Positions 36,930 to 49,776 of a stretch of DNA of 64,000 bases are shown piece after piece (position 1 is the stretch's first letter; each line of letters starts with the position of its first letter). The stretch lies in assembly GCA_025345505.1 (NCBI GenBank), contig JANVCC010000021.1, positions 1,380,905-1,444,904 on the forward strand, written 5' to 3'. The position numbers and the translations under genes were made by a program. The stretch comes from Todiramphus chloris collaris. Taxonomy: Eukaryota; Chordata; Aves; Coraciiformes; Alcedinidae. A model generated the notes under the pieces. It made no database searches. It was not told the DNA's origin and saw nothing but the letters and a program-made list of their open reading frames with translations.

Positions 36930-37540
36930 AGGAAGATGTTGTGTGGGTGCATGAAGAAGAGTGTGGCCAGCAGGTCAAGGGAGGTCGTCCTTCCTCTCTT
37001 TTCTGCCCTGGTGAGGCTGCATTTGGAATACTGTGTCCAGTTCTGGGCTTCCCAGTTCAAGAGAAACAGGGAACTACTGGACAAAGTCCAGTGGAGGTCA
37101 ATGAAAATGACTGGGGGACTGGAGCATCTCTCTTATGAGGAAAGGTTGAGAGAGCTGGGACTATTTAGCATGGAGAAGAGAATGCTAAGAGGAGACCTTA
37201 TCAATGTCTATTAATCTCTAAATGGTGGGTGCAAGGAGGATGGAGCTGGACTCTGTTCAGAGGTGCCCAGTGACAGGACAAGAAGCAATGGGCACAAGCT
37301 GGAACACAGGAAGTTCTACTGCAACACAAGGAAAGACTTCTTTGCTGTGAGGCTGATGGAGCCTGGAACAGACAGCCCAGAGAGGTTGTGGAGTCTCCTC
37401 CTCTGGAGAGATTCCAAACCCACCTGGATGCAACCTTGTGTAATGTGTTTCAGGCAAACCTGCCTTGGTGGAGAGGAGGTTGCCCTAGATGATCTCTAGA
37501 GGTCCCTTCCAAATCAAACGATTCTGTGATTCTGTGATAC
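36930..37540 (+). repeat. CR1 LINE, about 610 bp, ORF2 C-terminus to 3' end
   Basis: Well-preserved CR1. It encodes the motif series [42 protein letters not shown] and RGDLINVY, then a stop, then the remaining ORF2 and 3'UTR ending 'ggtcccttccaaatcaaacgattctgtgattctg'. It belongs to a different subfamily from the [10 protein letters not shown] type at 38448 and 46461. It is a pseudogenised transposon, not a gene. Confidence 0.94.
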
Positions 37541-38447
37541 ACATTCCAGAATAGGGTGTACGATAAAAATATGATGGCAAAACTTGAACATTTTTCGCTG
37601 TCGATACTATGTGCAAACTGCTACCTTACAGTACAAGACATCTCAAACCCGTTTTTAAATGTTATGTAATTATAAAAAGGTCTAGTAATTTCCTCCACAA
37701 CTGCAATACAGCTACCGAGCTCCAAGGGATAGTTGCTTGTTTTGCACTTGTAGTAGCTTTTGGCTTAGAGGACACTCCAAGTGAGCAGTGCAGTAGTAGT
37801 ATAGATATGGAAGAAAAGTTTCAAGAGAAATCTCCTCTATTTCTGCTGCAGTGAACAAAAACTGGGTTAAAATACGATCCTAGGGCCACTTGCCCGTTTT
37901 CTTCATCGTTTTCTTCATCTTCTTCGCCACCTCTGCTGTCTCCTATCATCGACGTTCTTTCACGAGAATACTTCTCTGACATTTACACAGTGCAGTTCTG
38001 GTTTTTTTTCCCTTCAATTTCCTCCTAACTGGTTTTGGAGATTTTGGAGAAGAAAATGTTTACTGCACTCCACAGTTTACCTGAGCAGGCGTTCCTTGTA
38101 TTTCTACTGCTGCTGTGTGTGCCTTCCACAAGGACTGAAGCAATTTAAGTTTTGCCCATAGAAATGCTCTGGGCATAAGAACATTAAAGTTGCAGACTGG
38201 AAGTCATGCCTTTTACATATTGATTAGTGGTACAGTAGGAAAAACAATGTTTCTACCAGTCTTTGGATGATGAACATTCATTTAAGATGCTGCTTCTCTC
38301 CTTTTAATGCCACTGGTTAGTAGCTGACTCTTAGTTCTTGTGGTGGGTGGAATTGTGACACCACCTAACGCTGCAATTGCAAGGGATGGAATTTGGTAAT
38401 TCTTGTTGGACTTTATTAATAAGATTGGAAGGCTCTGGAGAGTGTTC
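37541..38447. other. Intronic DNA without recognised genes
   Basis: Unique sequence. A TTC/TCT-rich patch lies at about 37895-37930. No gene signal. Confidence 0.55.
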
Positions 38448-39241
38448 TGCACAGGTTGGATTGATGAGCCCAGGTCAATGGGATGAGGTTCAACAAGGCC
38501 AAGTGCTGGGTCCTGCACTTTGGTCACAAAAACCCCAGGCAGCGCTCCAGGCTGGGGGAGGAGTGGCTGGGAAGATGCCTGGCAGAAAAGGACCTGAGGG
38601 TGCTGGGGGACACCCGGCTGAAGATGAGCCAGTGTGTGCCCAGGTGGCCAAGAAGGCCAAGGGCATCCTGGCCTGGCTCAGCAATAGTGTGTCCAGCAGG
38701 AGTAGGGCAAGGATCGTGGCCCTGGGCTGGGCACTGGGGAGGCTGCACCTTGAGCACTGGGGTCAGTTTTGGGTGCTGCAGGAGAAAAAAGAACTGGAGG
38801 AGCTGGAGTGGGTCCAGAGAAGGGCAAGGAAGCTGGTGAGGGCTCTGGAGATGATTTCTGTTTAGTCTGGAGGAGTCTGAGGGGAGACCTTCTTGCTCTC
38901 TAGAGCTCCCTGAAAGGAGGTTGTAGGGATGTGGGTGTCAGTCTCTTCTCACAAGGAACTAGTGGTAGGACGAAAGGGAATTGGTTTAAGTTGTGCCTGG
39001 GAAAGTTGAGATTGCACATGAGGAACAATTCATGTACTGAGAGAGTGGAGAGGCCTTGGAACAGGCTGCCCAGGTAGGGGGTGGATTCACCATCCCTGGA
39101 GTGGTTCCAAAAACACGTAGATGTGGTACTTTGGGACATGGTGTCATGGTCATGATAATGTTGGGTAGACAGTTGGACTTGGTGGTGTTGGAGGTCTTTT
39201 CCAACCTCATGGAATCATTAAGATTCTGTGATCCTATGATT
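38448..39241 (+). repeat. CR1 LINE, about 790 bp
   Basis: Starts near 'ttctgcacaggttgg' and encodes the ORF2 region [16 protein letters not shown] and then [22 protein letters not shown], with frameshifts between frames. It ends in a 3'UTR 'ttggaggtcttttccaacc…gattctgtgatcctatgat'. Same subfamily as 46461-47309 and 59279-59897 but visibly diverged from both. Confidence 0.94.
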
Positions 39242-40014
39242 TCCCATTCTCTATTCCTACCCTTATAGATCTGTAGTGGATTTATTTAAATGCAGGCAGT
39301 ATTTCCCTTGTTTACAGAGTAAAGGACACCAACGTGCCCTATGTGCAGTATGATTCTAGTTAGGAGGATGTGGTCAGTAAGGAGTTAAACTGTAATTTTA
39401 CCCTTCAAGGGCTTGGGCTGCACAGAGCAGCATTCAGGCTGAAATTATTTGAATATTTGCTAATCTTGCTTAATTGCTGTGTCTCATGAAAAGTGTTCCC
39501 TTCCCCCATGAGGCTCAGAACTCCAAAATGCTGAAAATATCTTCACAGCAAAATGTCATCAGGCTAAATTAGCCTCAACAGACAGTCCTGTATCTGCAGC
39601 TGTAGCCTTGAAGTAATCTTCAAATAAGCAAGCTGGGCTTTCTTTAGAGGTTGGTTGTGTGTTGTTTATCTTCACACATCATCTTGTGCCACAAAGGGAA
39701 ACCCCAGGTTTTTTAAAGATTCTTTTGACACAAATCAGCATTTTCCCTTCCAGAAACAATTCTTCTAAGCTTGTTTGTCTTATCAGGCTGATCAGGAACA
39801 CTCAGGAAATTAATCCATAGTAGCAAATGCTTCCAGTAGTTGTTCTCAGTCAATCCACAAATGAAAAAAACACTGGGTGAACTGTAAGCAATAATGTTTG
39901 CTTAATGACTGTTTGATGTTGGGGGTGCCCGTGTGGCAGTAAATGAGTCAAGCTGATGAGATAACGCAGACACCTGTATAGGTTTGTCTGTAATAAATGT
40001 TTCTGCAGAACATT
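39242..40014. other. Intronic DNA without recognised genes
   Basis: Unique AT-rich sequence; no feature seen. Confidence 0.55.
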
Positions 40015-40204
40015 TCATAGACTCATAGACTCATAGAATCATTAAGGTTGGACAGAACCTTCAAGATCATCAAGTCCAACTATCCACTAAATATTATCAG
40101 GACCACTAAACCATGTCCTGAAGTGCCATGTGTAGATATTTTTTTAAACACCTTCAGGGATGGTGACTGCACCCCCTCCCTGGGAAGCATGTTCCAAGGC
40201 CTGG
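40015..40204 (-). repeat. CR1 LINE 3' fragment
   Basis: Inverted, with three to four tail octamers (catagact/catagaat) and then 3'UTR up to 'ccctgggaagcatgttccaaggcc'. About 190 bp. Confidence 0.9.
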
Positions 40205-42110
40205 AATTACCTTTTTGGCACTGGGGAGCTTCTCTGGTTACCCAACAAAGAGCTAAAATTCCTAAATCAGACTCTACTGTGATTCAGGCGTCTCATTCCA
40301 GCTGGAGTGGTGAGGTGGATGCCAGCTCAGCAGCTGCACAAATGAAGATGGATTTTCAAACCAGGAGTTTCGACGTGGCCTCTTTCCTTTTGTGGGTGCT
40401 GGAATTTGTGTCAGGGATTTTTGCCAATTGGTTCTCGTGATGTTGATGGATTGCTCTAACCCATCAGTTTGCTGGTTCTGTTAGCTCAGTGTTATCCCTT
40501 TGTGATTTTGATATTTATGGTGGCTCAAGTTCTAGAGGACCTTCTAGTCTATACATCAGGAGCAAAACTGTTGTATCTGAGATTCTGCTTCTCTCAAACT
40601 TCATTTTGCTGTGCAAATCCCACTTCTCTGTGTCATCCAGTGTCATGTTTCAAATAGTCACGAGCACGATTAGATGTGGTCCTTGCCATCACCTTCTCCC
40701 TGTATTGACTGGAGTTTCTATTAAACTTATCTGTTCTTATTTCTCTTTCCCTGACCCTGGTTTAATTTATGTTGTCATATCAAGTATCTACTGTAGCTTT
40801 CTTCACAACCAAACACTAAACCTCCTAGGGATCAAGAAGTCAGTGAATTATAGTACAGTCCTTCTCTCTATTGCTTCACCAGGACATTTCACAAAAAATT
40901 TCAAAAAATAACTTTTCCAGGTGAAAAAAAAGGAAGAGAATTGTTAGTTAATGAGTAAATAATTGTGAGTAGCTTGGGGATGTACTAAAAAAACCCACAA
41001 AACTACAAAAAACAAAATTACTGGTATTTTCTTAAATTTTGTTCTTCCCCCCCCCCCCCCCCCAGTCAAATCCATGCTTTAAAAAAACACCATGAGATTT
41101 TACTTTGGAAAGAGAAATTAGGATCTGATTCTGATATTCCTGACCTTACTGATCAGTCCTTTTATATTTGGGGTTCTTGTGGCTTATGATAGGCTTACTG
41201 GAGGAGAACGAAGACACTGGAATATCAAGTTCTCTACAGTTTTCCTTACTTTAGGAAACTTGTGCAATGTCATGTAATCCTTCTGTGATACAATTCATAT
41301 TAAAAGATTCCCCCTGCCTGTTCCCATGCCCAAACACACCTTTGCTTGATTTCCTGTCAGAATAGAGAGTATCCTGACTCTCTCTGAAGAGCTTTTCCAA
41401 ATCCCAATAGAAATTTCTGGTTTTTGCCCAGATAATTTCATTCCTGCTCAGTAAGACTTCTTTTCCTTTTTGGATATTTACTTAAAACCAATGCGTGATA
41501 GTTAACCACTGAAGTTCTGCTTTCTTTGTATTCATCTCCTAATGATCCAGAAAGTATCAATCACTGAATCAGTTATTAAAATTCTTAGTCAGTAGATGTA
41601 ATTTAAGAGACCCAGACTGTCGAGAGGGCAGTAGACACAGATTGCTCTTAAGAATGCAAGACGTGTAAACTAATTTTTGCCAGCAGTTAATCAATAGCAT
41701 GAAAAGTAGGAAACTTCTAACACAGTAATAAGTTCAATTATTTTTTCCGTTCATTCTGGTAGGTAGAAGTTCCTCTAAATCTGCGTTGAAAGCAATGGAG
41801 TTTCATATATTGCTATGAAATTTTCTGGGCTTGTCAGATCATGGGTGATGAGATTTTTCTTGTTTGCTTTGGGCTCTTGCCCCCTTTTGGAGCTGTAATG
41901 TCCTCAGTTCATTCGATGCTGTTTAATGCTATGAATGCACACTGCCTAATTTTCCTTTTCTTTTTAAACATCTTTTTGCTTGTGTATATGTAATACATAG
42001 AACAGTAAATACTATACACTTTAAGAAATATTCAGTGATATTCATGGAATTTGTTTCTACTGGGTGTAACATTTACTGTCTACTTTTCTAATATGAACAT
42101 CTGCATCCAT
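40205..42110. other. Intronic DNA with a C17 tract
   Basis: Unique AT-rich sequence. A C-run occupies 41047-41063. The open frames at 40469-40911 show no recognisable domain. Confidence 0.55.
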
Positions 42111-42604
42111 CTCTGGAGCCCCCAACACAAAAAGGACATGAAACTATTGGAGGGGGCCCAGAGGAGGCCACAAAGATGATCAGAGGGCTGGAGCACCTCT
42201 GAGAGACTGAGAAAATTTGTTCTGTTCAGCCTGGAGAAGAGAAGTCTCCAGGGAGACCTTAGAGCAGCCTCCCAGTATCTGAAGGGGGCTACAGAAAAGT
42301 TGGGGAGGGACCGTTTATAAAGGCATGTGGTGACAGGACAAGGGGCAAGGGTTTGAAACTAGAGCAGGGTGGATTTAGATTGGACATTAGGAAGGAGTTC
42401 TTTACTCTGAGGGTGGTGAGACACTGGAACAGGTTGCCCAGACAAGTTGTGGATGCCTCATCCCTGGGAGTGTTTAAGCCCAGGCTGAATGTGGCTTTGA
42501 GCAACCTGCTCTAGTGGGAGGTGTCCCTTTCCATGGCAGGGTGTTTGGAAATAGGTGGTCTCCAAGGACCCTTCCAACTCAAGACATTCCATGATTCAAT
42601 GATC
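42111..42604 (+). repeat. CR1 LINE, about 490 bp
   Basis: ORF2 C-terminus with frameshifts followed by 3'UTR ending 'ccaaggacccttccaactcaagacattccatgattcaatg'. Closest in the window to 16324-16638 (shared 'gatttagattggacattaggaag'). Confidence 0.93.
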
Positions 42605-44976
42605 TGTGTGTATTTGACTAATCCTTTCCTCCTTTTTTTTTTCTTTTTTTGGTTTTAAAGGGTAGATTGGGATTGGTCACATCTATGTACAAGGGAACTA
42701 AGCAGATTGTGAGAACATCCTTCCAGACTTGGCTATGCTACTTGCCCTATTTTGTTGCTGAATTGTAGGTTCCAGGGAAGCCAACAAGTTGCCAATTAAA
42801 TTTGGTAATTTGCTCTAAGACTGAAAGAGGGAAGCCCAAACACAGCAGAACAGCAATGGGCAAGGTTTTTAAATCACAAGAGGATGATAATGTTTTAGAA
42901 CATATGAGTCTTAAAAGCGAAGAGGGGGAAACAAACACAGAACCCCACGGTGTTCCTTAATAGTTTATTAAGAACAAAAGATCAGCAAGTCCCACATAAT
43001 CTCTCTACAACAGCTAAAAAAGATTGACGCGGAGCTTCAAGGAGCACCTCAGGTAATTGCAGTTTCTGCTGCATACAGATTCTTTGCTTATTTTGTGCTG
43101 CTTCAGCACTATTTAAAACAAAGTCCTTGTCCCTTAAGTGAACATGTGTAATACAACAGATTTAGTTGATGAATTGGTCCCAATGTCTTCCTTGTGTATA
43201 TTCACTGGAATTGTGCCACAGGTGAAATTCTTTCTTCCTTCCCCCCCCCTCCCCAGAACTGAATTATATTCTGGGTTATTTTGCATCAAAAAGGCAAATG
43301 CTAATAATAGCAATCAGCTTGCTCAGTCCAACATCCTAAGTGTGTTAGTGGCATAATGATTTCAGCTATGGTGCTTTATCAGCAATATGCTTGGGGGTTG
43401 TGCCAGCTGAAGTGTATATAGTATAAAGTAGCACCACTGACATAGTAACATTAAGAAGTTTTTAGTATTCCTTAAATGTACAATGTTTTAAAAACTATTT
43501 AAACATAAGATTGTTCTCATTGAGTCCCTGCCTCGTTTTATTAACACCAACTATAAGATTTGCTTGAAGGAACTGCCAGTAGAAAGATTTGCTTTCTCAC
43601 TGCTGCATTAATCTGAGATTCTACATGTGGCTTACGAGGGGAGGGTAGAGAAATTTAATTAAATTAAATGGCCAAGTTGTCTCAGTCCAAACACATTTGG
43701 TCAAAAGCTGTTGCCAGCAAATGCTGTAGCAGTGTTCAGGCTGACCCCAACTGAAATACAGCTAAAACACACTGTTCAACTTTTAAAAGATAGATTTACA
43801 TCAAACAGAAACCCCTTAAATGAAGACCTGGTGAATAATATTGGCCATCAAAAAAGAATTTACAGCTAGTAACTGAAGTTTTGTTGGTGTATATCATAAG
43901 GACACACACTTCTCGAGGGAGTGTCTTGCTATGAATTCTGCAAAAGACTTGCAGGGAAAGAGCCACAAAGATGTATCCTGTTTTTCCAGGTTTTCCAGCG
44001 ACCGGCACGTTACCCATCCACTGGTTCCCCTACTGCACATTCAGGGATTTTGGGGCACTACAAGGTTTTGCCTGAATGCCTAATTACTTATAAAAACCTA
44101 TTAGCCCTACACATACACAAAATGGTTATTCAAAGTTTTCTGGCTCTTAGGTGGGAGTCAAACTCTTCTGGGTTGCAGGGCTACATATCCTTTGTTGAGC
44201 TCATCCTTCTTCTCAGACTGATGCCTTAAAGTAACTCTCTGAAGGCAATACTTTTCAGATGAATTGATGTATTCATTCTATATATGGCATCTGTATCGTA
44301 CATATTCCTCTAAATACTGTTTTGCAAAATGAAGAAAAAACCCCCAACAAAACCACAGACCATAAAAAACCCCACACCCAAAGCCTTAGGCTTTATTCTT
44401 TTCTTTATTTGTTCATGAATGGACTTGATTTTTTTTCATTTTGACTCTTATTTTTCAAGGTTTGTCTATCTCGACTATTTTCCTGGGTAGCTATTACAAG
44501 TGTTACCTGTGCTTTGGTGTATCGATGATATTTTCTTTCGTTGGAATTTGTAGTATGAAATTTATTATTATAAATTTGTTATTATAAAGGAAGAGGAAAA
44601 AAAAATCTTTCATTGTGTATTTGATATCAAAACCACTGAAAATAATAAGTTATCTCAGTAATCCATTCAATAAAAGCCAAGGCTGATTCCTTGACATATG
44701 CTGCCCTTCTGAATTAAGTGTTAGTGAAGCAATACCAGAATCCACAAAAGGTTTTAAAAGTCAGGACAATGAATTGACGTCTTATTTCAGGGAAGAGTGG
44801 ACTCACTGCAGCAGGGAATGAGGATGCAAACTATCTGCTGCAGCAACCAAGGTGGCTTTGCTGCTTTCTCCTTCCTGTGTCCCTACTTCTCTCTCCTTGG
44901 CCACAGCTGTGCAAGGTGGATGGTTGTAGCAGTGTTGTGCTTTCTCCAGCTGTTTGGGTGGTTTTTTTGCAAGTGT
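42605..44976. other. Intronic DNA without recognised genes
   Basis: Unique AT-rich sequence. Open frames (42747-42938, 43138-43356, 43796-44017, 43921-44229) have no recognisable domain. Confidence 0.55.
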
Positions 44977-45061
44977 CATAGAATAGTTTGGGCTGGAAGA
45001 GACCTTCAACATCATCAAGTCCAACCTTGCTCGTAGCACTATCAAAAACCACTAAACTAAA
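44977..45061 (-). repeat. CR1 LINE 3' tail
   Basis: Inverted: 'catagaatagtttgggctggaagagacc' through 'ccactaaactaaat'. About 85 bp. Confidence 0.85.
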
Positions 45062-45091
45062 TGGGGAAAATGATTCTGGAAAGTGAGTTTC

Positions 45092-45151
45092 ACAGAATCA
45101 TAGAATGGCTTAGGCTGGAAGGGACCTTAGAAATCATCATAGATGATCTCT
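45092..45151 (-). repeat. CR1 LINE 3' tail, second copy
   Basis: 'cacagaatcatagaatggct' and 'taggctggaagggacctta' repeat almost exactly the 3' end of the CR1 that starts at 45318, 170 bp further on. The unclassified repeat block lies between the two tails. Confidence 0.8.
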
Positions 45152-45317
45152 AAGCCCTTCACAGTGCAGAGTATTTAAGGAAATAATGGAAACAAAGACT
45201 TTTGGGGAGCTACTTAATATGGCCAGTAGGAAAAAAGCGCTCACAGAAAATTCACCCTTTTTCTCCTGGAATTAAGCTCCTAAGTGTCTCCTTTCAAATA
45301 GCAAAGAGGTTATTTCA
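45152..45317 (-). repeat. Unclassified dispersed repeat, copy B
   Basis: Reverse-complement counterpart of 2423-2588, about 85-90% similar overall by eye and identical over 43 bases near its left end. On the minus strand it lies directly after the CR1 tail at 45318 and directly before the CR1 tail at 45151. It is thus framed by CR1 ends. Confidence 0.6.
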
Positions 45318-45740
45318 TAGGATCATAGAATGGCTTAGGCTGGAAGGGACCTTAGAGATCATCCAATCCAACCTCCCTGCCATGGGCAGGGATGCCTTCC
45401 AGCTAGACCAGGTTGCTCAAGGACTCATCCAACCTGGCCTTGAACACCTCCAGGGAGGGGCCAGCCACATCTCCTCTAGCCAATCTATTCCAGAGTCTCA
45501 CCACCCTTGTACTGAGGAACTTTTTCCTAAGATCCCATCTAAACCTATTTTCCCTCAGTTTAAAACCATCTCCCCTCATCCTATCGGTGCACACTCTTGT
45601 GAAGAGTCCCTCTCCAGCCTTCCTGTAGGTTCCCTTTAGGAACTGCAAGGCAGTTATAAGGTCTCCCAGAGTCTTCTCTTTTCCAGGCTGAACAATCACA
45701 GCTCTCTCAGCCTATCCTCATAGCAGAGGTGCTCCAGTAG
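45318..45740 (-). repeat. CR1 LINE, about 420 bp, intact C-terminal frame
   Basis: Inverted. An uninterrupted minus-strand frame of 98 codons (45699-45403) encodes the ORF2 C-terminus (GDLITALQFLKGTYRKAGEG … RLWNRLARGDVAGPSLEVFKARLD). It is followed by the 3'UTR and the tail at 45318. The survival of this frame suggests a fairly young or slowly changing copy. Confidence 0.94.
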
Positions 45741-46090
45741 TGTGCTTCACGATGAAGATCTGTATTGGTTGTGTTGGCACGACTGAGGGACAGCATGTGA
45801 TGATGCAGAAATACGGATAGAAAAAGTTGAGATGAACTGTTATGGGAGCATGATTTCCACTGTGGGTTTTGGGTGGGGTTTAGTCAACGTGAGAGAACAG
45901 TCTGCTGACTGCAAAACCTGCTGAAATTTTCCCAGGGCTAGGATCCACCATCTTTAGAAGCTGTGATTTCTGGCTTTCCCTTTGAGAAGTAGTCACTGCT
46001 TGGGTTTATGTTTGCCCTCAATTTTTCTCTTAAAGGTACTTCCATTTTTAAATCCCATCCTAATTACATTGTTATGAGAGCAATAGATCT
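45741..46090. other. Intronic DNA without recognised genes
   Basis: Unique sequence between CR1 copies; no feature seen. Confidence 0.5.
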
Positions 46091-46260
46091 CACAGAATCA
46101 CAAAACATTAGGGGTTGGAAGGGACCTTGGAAGATCATCTAGTCCAACCCCCCCTGCTAAAGCAGGATTACCTAGATCAGGTCAAATAGGTCCAGGTGGG
46201 TTTTGAATGTCTCCAGAGAAGGAGGCTCCACAGCCTCTCTCAGCAGGCTCTTCCAGTGTT
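46091..46260 (-). repeat. CR1 LINE 3' fragment
   Basis: Inverted: 'cacagaatcacaaaacattaggggttgg' through 'cagcaggctcttccagtg'. About 170 bp. Confidence 0.9.
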
Positions 46261-46460
46261 TTTTCTTGTTCATTACCGTGTTCTGGTCCTTGTTTGAATG
46301 AGTTTTCCTTTGTCATATAAAGATGCTTTGAGCATATGTCTGCTGGCTAGCCAGCATGATTTGTCAGTGTGGGCTGTAAACAAAGTGTTTACACTAAATA
46401 ACTGTTCCTTTTCCCAGGGGATGAAGTTGGTAGTGCTGAATTGCATTAATGTTTCTGAAT

Positions 46461-47309
46461 ATCACAGAACCACGAAATTGCGATGATTATAAAAGACCTT
46501 TTAAGTTCATCAAGTCCAACCATTATCTAACTCAACCAGGGACACTAATACACCATATCTTTGAGCACCATATCTAGATGACTTTTAAATACATCCAGGG
46601 ATGGTGATTCAACCACCTCCCTGGGCAGCCTGTTCCAGTCTTTGATAACCCTTTTGGTAGGGAATTTTTCCTCATGTCCAACCTAAACCTCCCCTGGAGC
46701 AACTTGATGTCATTTCCTCTTGTGCTGTCAGTTGTGACTTGGGAGAAGAGCCCAACCCCCACCTCACTGCCCCTCCTGTCAGGGAGCTGTAGAGAGCAAG
46801 AAGGTCTCCCCTCAGCCTCCTCTGCTCCAGACTAACCCAGCCCAGCTCCCTCAGCCGCTCCTCAGCAGACATCTTCTCCAGAGCCCTCCCCAGCTTCCTT
46901 GCCCTTCTCTGGCCCCGCTCCAGCCCCTCAAGCTCTTTCTTCTCCTGCGGCGCCCAAAGCTGAGCCCAGTGCTCAAGGTGCAGCCTCCCCAGTGCCCAGC
47001 CCAGGGCCACCATCCCTGCCCTGCTCCTGCTGGACACACTATTGCTGAGCCAGGCCAGGATGCCCTTGGCCTTCTTGGCCACCTGGGCACATGCTGCCTC
47101 CTGCTCAGCCGGGTGTCCACCAGTATCCCCTATGTCCTTTTCTGCCAGGCATCTTTCCATCCACTCCTCCCCCAGCCTGGAGCTCTGCCCGGGGTTCTTG
47201 TGGCCCAAGTGCAGGACTCAGCATTGGCCTTTGTGAAGCCCAGATGTCTGGCCTCAGCCCATCGATCCAATCTTTCCAAGTCCCGCTGAAGAGCCTTCTG
47301 GCCCTCATG
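46461..47309 (-). repeat. CR1 LINE, about 850 bp
   Basis: Inverted. A minus-strand frame of 178 codons (47208-46672) encodes the ORF2 C-terminal region [24 protein letters not shown] … [28 protein letters not shown]. The bases 46828-47091 are exactly complementary to 59291-59554. The 3' end at 46461 shows one diverged tail octamer. It is a transposon remnant, not a host gene. Confidence 0.94.
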
Positions 47310-49776
47310 TAAATAAAGATTTCAACATACATGAACTAAGGCTATGATTTTCCTAACATACACATGCAGAACTGATTGTAGTGGAAAAAAACCAGAAACT
47401 GGAACAATGCACAGTGGCCATCACGAACTCTTGGTAAAGATGAGACAAAAACGTACACAAACAAACCTGGGGGCATTGTGCCCTTAAGCTCAGACAACCA
47501 ACAACAGTTTTTGCTGAGGACACAGAGCTGCTCTCATGGTGTGAGAAGCTGGGCAGTGCCTCAGCATCAAATGACCATACTCAATCCTGTATTCCTGTTC
47601 GTGAAGTAAATTTCTTTGGTGAGAGCATCTTGCCTGCTATCCTAGATGGTTTTTCCTCTCTAGTGGGTTGGGCTGATGGTAATCGCTGTGGAGTTGCTGA
47701 GTTACAGTAGGACTTTAGACACCTCTGAACATCTGTCTATCCACAAACTGTCTGCGTAAGCCAGTTGCTATTAATATGTTATTCTTTTCTACCATTCCCT
47801 CACCTCTCATGATCCCCCTCCTCTGCCATTTGAGAGGTCTGTAAAGGACAGAAAAAAAGCAACTTTCAGTAAGCTCTTGTAAGCTATCGTACTGTTCTGC
47901 TGTGAGAAATTATTTTACAAGGAAATTACACCAGCATCTTTAAAAGTTACAATTAGTATCACAGAAATATCACTGGCTTTTATTCACAGCAAATAACAAT
48001 GCAGTTGTCTTCAAGGAAAACCTTGTTATTTATTCATTTTAAAACACAGAACCTACTGGAATAAAATACTATCAAGGACAAATTACATATATTTTAACAG
48101 AATTTACCATTTAAGAAGCGTATCAGGTAAAAAAAACCTATGTGAAACGTGTAAATAGGTGATACACATTATGCATACGGCTGGCGAGAAGTAATTTGTG
48201 AGTATAGTGAAAGTGATGCTTTCATCTGAAGGAGTAATTTTTCTTGAAAACTAAAAATAGCTTCTTATTCAGATAGATTATCTAGCTACGTTGCATGGAA
48301 ACCATTTTTCTCTATTACTGTACTTACGTAACACTGGCTTCAGGCTGAAAAGCACAATTGTGTTTTTGTTAAATTAACAGTTTCAGGTCAGGTTGTCTCT
48401 GCTGCTTTGTAGATACGTGCAAGTCTTGTATCACAGACCCTCTGTGCCTTTGTGTGGCATACTGAGTTTGGAAGGACTGACAGTAAAACGCTGTGGAAGG
48501 TGGACTTCCATCTTCTGCCTTTAGTCAAGCCGATTGAAGTTGCAGCTGCTGTTGTGAGCTCTCTGTGCATCCCAGAGGATGGTATTAAAAAATTTAAAAG
48601 TTGAATTGAAATAATTCCATTTTGCTGTGTCGCTGATGAAAATGAACACATTTTCTTCTGGCAAAAAAAAAAGGATATCTCAGAAATACTGAAACGGGGT
48701 TTATTCTGTTGGTGGGGGTTTTTTTGTTGTTGTTCCACATGAGTAGCTTTTGGACAGACCCAAAGCTGTTTGGATAACACACTTTTCAGTGCTTTTGAAT
48801 CTTTGAGTTTTACTTGTATTTAACACTCAATTTCCTCCTCTTTATGACTATTTCACTGCGAGTGAAGTATTTTTGTATTACCTTTAGTTATTGAAATATG
48901 TTCTGAACTATGATTTTAGCTTAATAAAGATTTTTCCTCTAGGAATTTCTTTTCTGTATATTTTCTCTGCAAGACACCAGGACAAAACACGAAGAGGAAT
49001 TTTCATGGGTGGGTGGGTTGTCTACGTTGGTTCTAAAGCTTCATGATTTTCCAGTTCCCCTGCCTCTCCCCCAGCCTTTGGAGAGCTGCAGATGTCCACC
49101 TTGGCAGTTACTCAGTTCCTGCTGTCTGCACGTATTGATTTCTGCTTCCCCTCCTTGCAGGTCTTCAGAGATACAAAGCTGTAACAACTAAGGCTGTTGT
49201 CCTCGGTGTTTGTTAACACAGCATCAGTATCTGTAACTGCTGTGATATGCCTTTATTATAGATGAAGAGGTATTCCAGAGTCAGGGCTTGACTGGGTAGG
49301 AGCCTGTGCCCTCTGAAGAAAAGAAAAATGAAATCTTTGTGATAGTGATTTGGAAGCAAACCGTTTGAATGAGGGTCATATGGAATGATGCTTTTCTCCA
49401 TGAAGCTCAGCTTGGCTGAAGAGTAAGAACAGACTGTCAAAGAGAGCTTGGTTTTGTTCAGAGATCTTTGATGGGTTCCACCCATTTTTCCTCCTCTTTT
49501 TAAAGATCCATTTCCAGCATCCCTATAAACATACGTTGAAAAGCCTTCTGACACTGATCATAATTTCCCCAAAAAGAAATAACCTTCACAGGTACATCAA
49601 GCTCAGTTAGATGTGCCAGTTGTGAGCGACTTTTTTCTGCTTACAGCTGACTCTTATCACAGCCTGTGAGCAGAAGCACTGCAATATCTCATCCTCAGAT
49701 AAAAGACCAAGATGTACCTGGAACTCTTGTCCCCAGTCTCCTGTTCAGGGGCCTGGTTGGTAAGCTCCATGATTAT
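47310..49776. other. Intronic DNA without recognised genes
   Basis: Mostly unique AT-rich sequence. 47390-47720 is GC-richer and contains 'gtaaatttctttggtgag' in a context that might be an old LTR end (see findings). Open frames at 48388-48782 and 49213-49554 have no recognisable domain. Confidence 0.5.

Noticed and set aside
36930..37214. Open frame of 92 codons as a protein-coding gene
   Set aside because: The motifs [17 protein letters not shown] and LRELGLFS are CR1 ORF2; it is a transposon fragment.
40489..40911. 140-codon open frame as a gene
   Set aside because: It overlaps another frame on the same strand, has no recognisable motif, and looks like random AT-rich translation.
46672..47208. 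178-codon minus-strand frame as a conserved protein
   Set aside because: Same CR1 ORF2 motifs; a second copy at 59279 and a diverged one at 38483 confirm a repeat.
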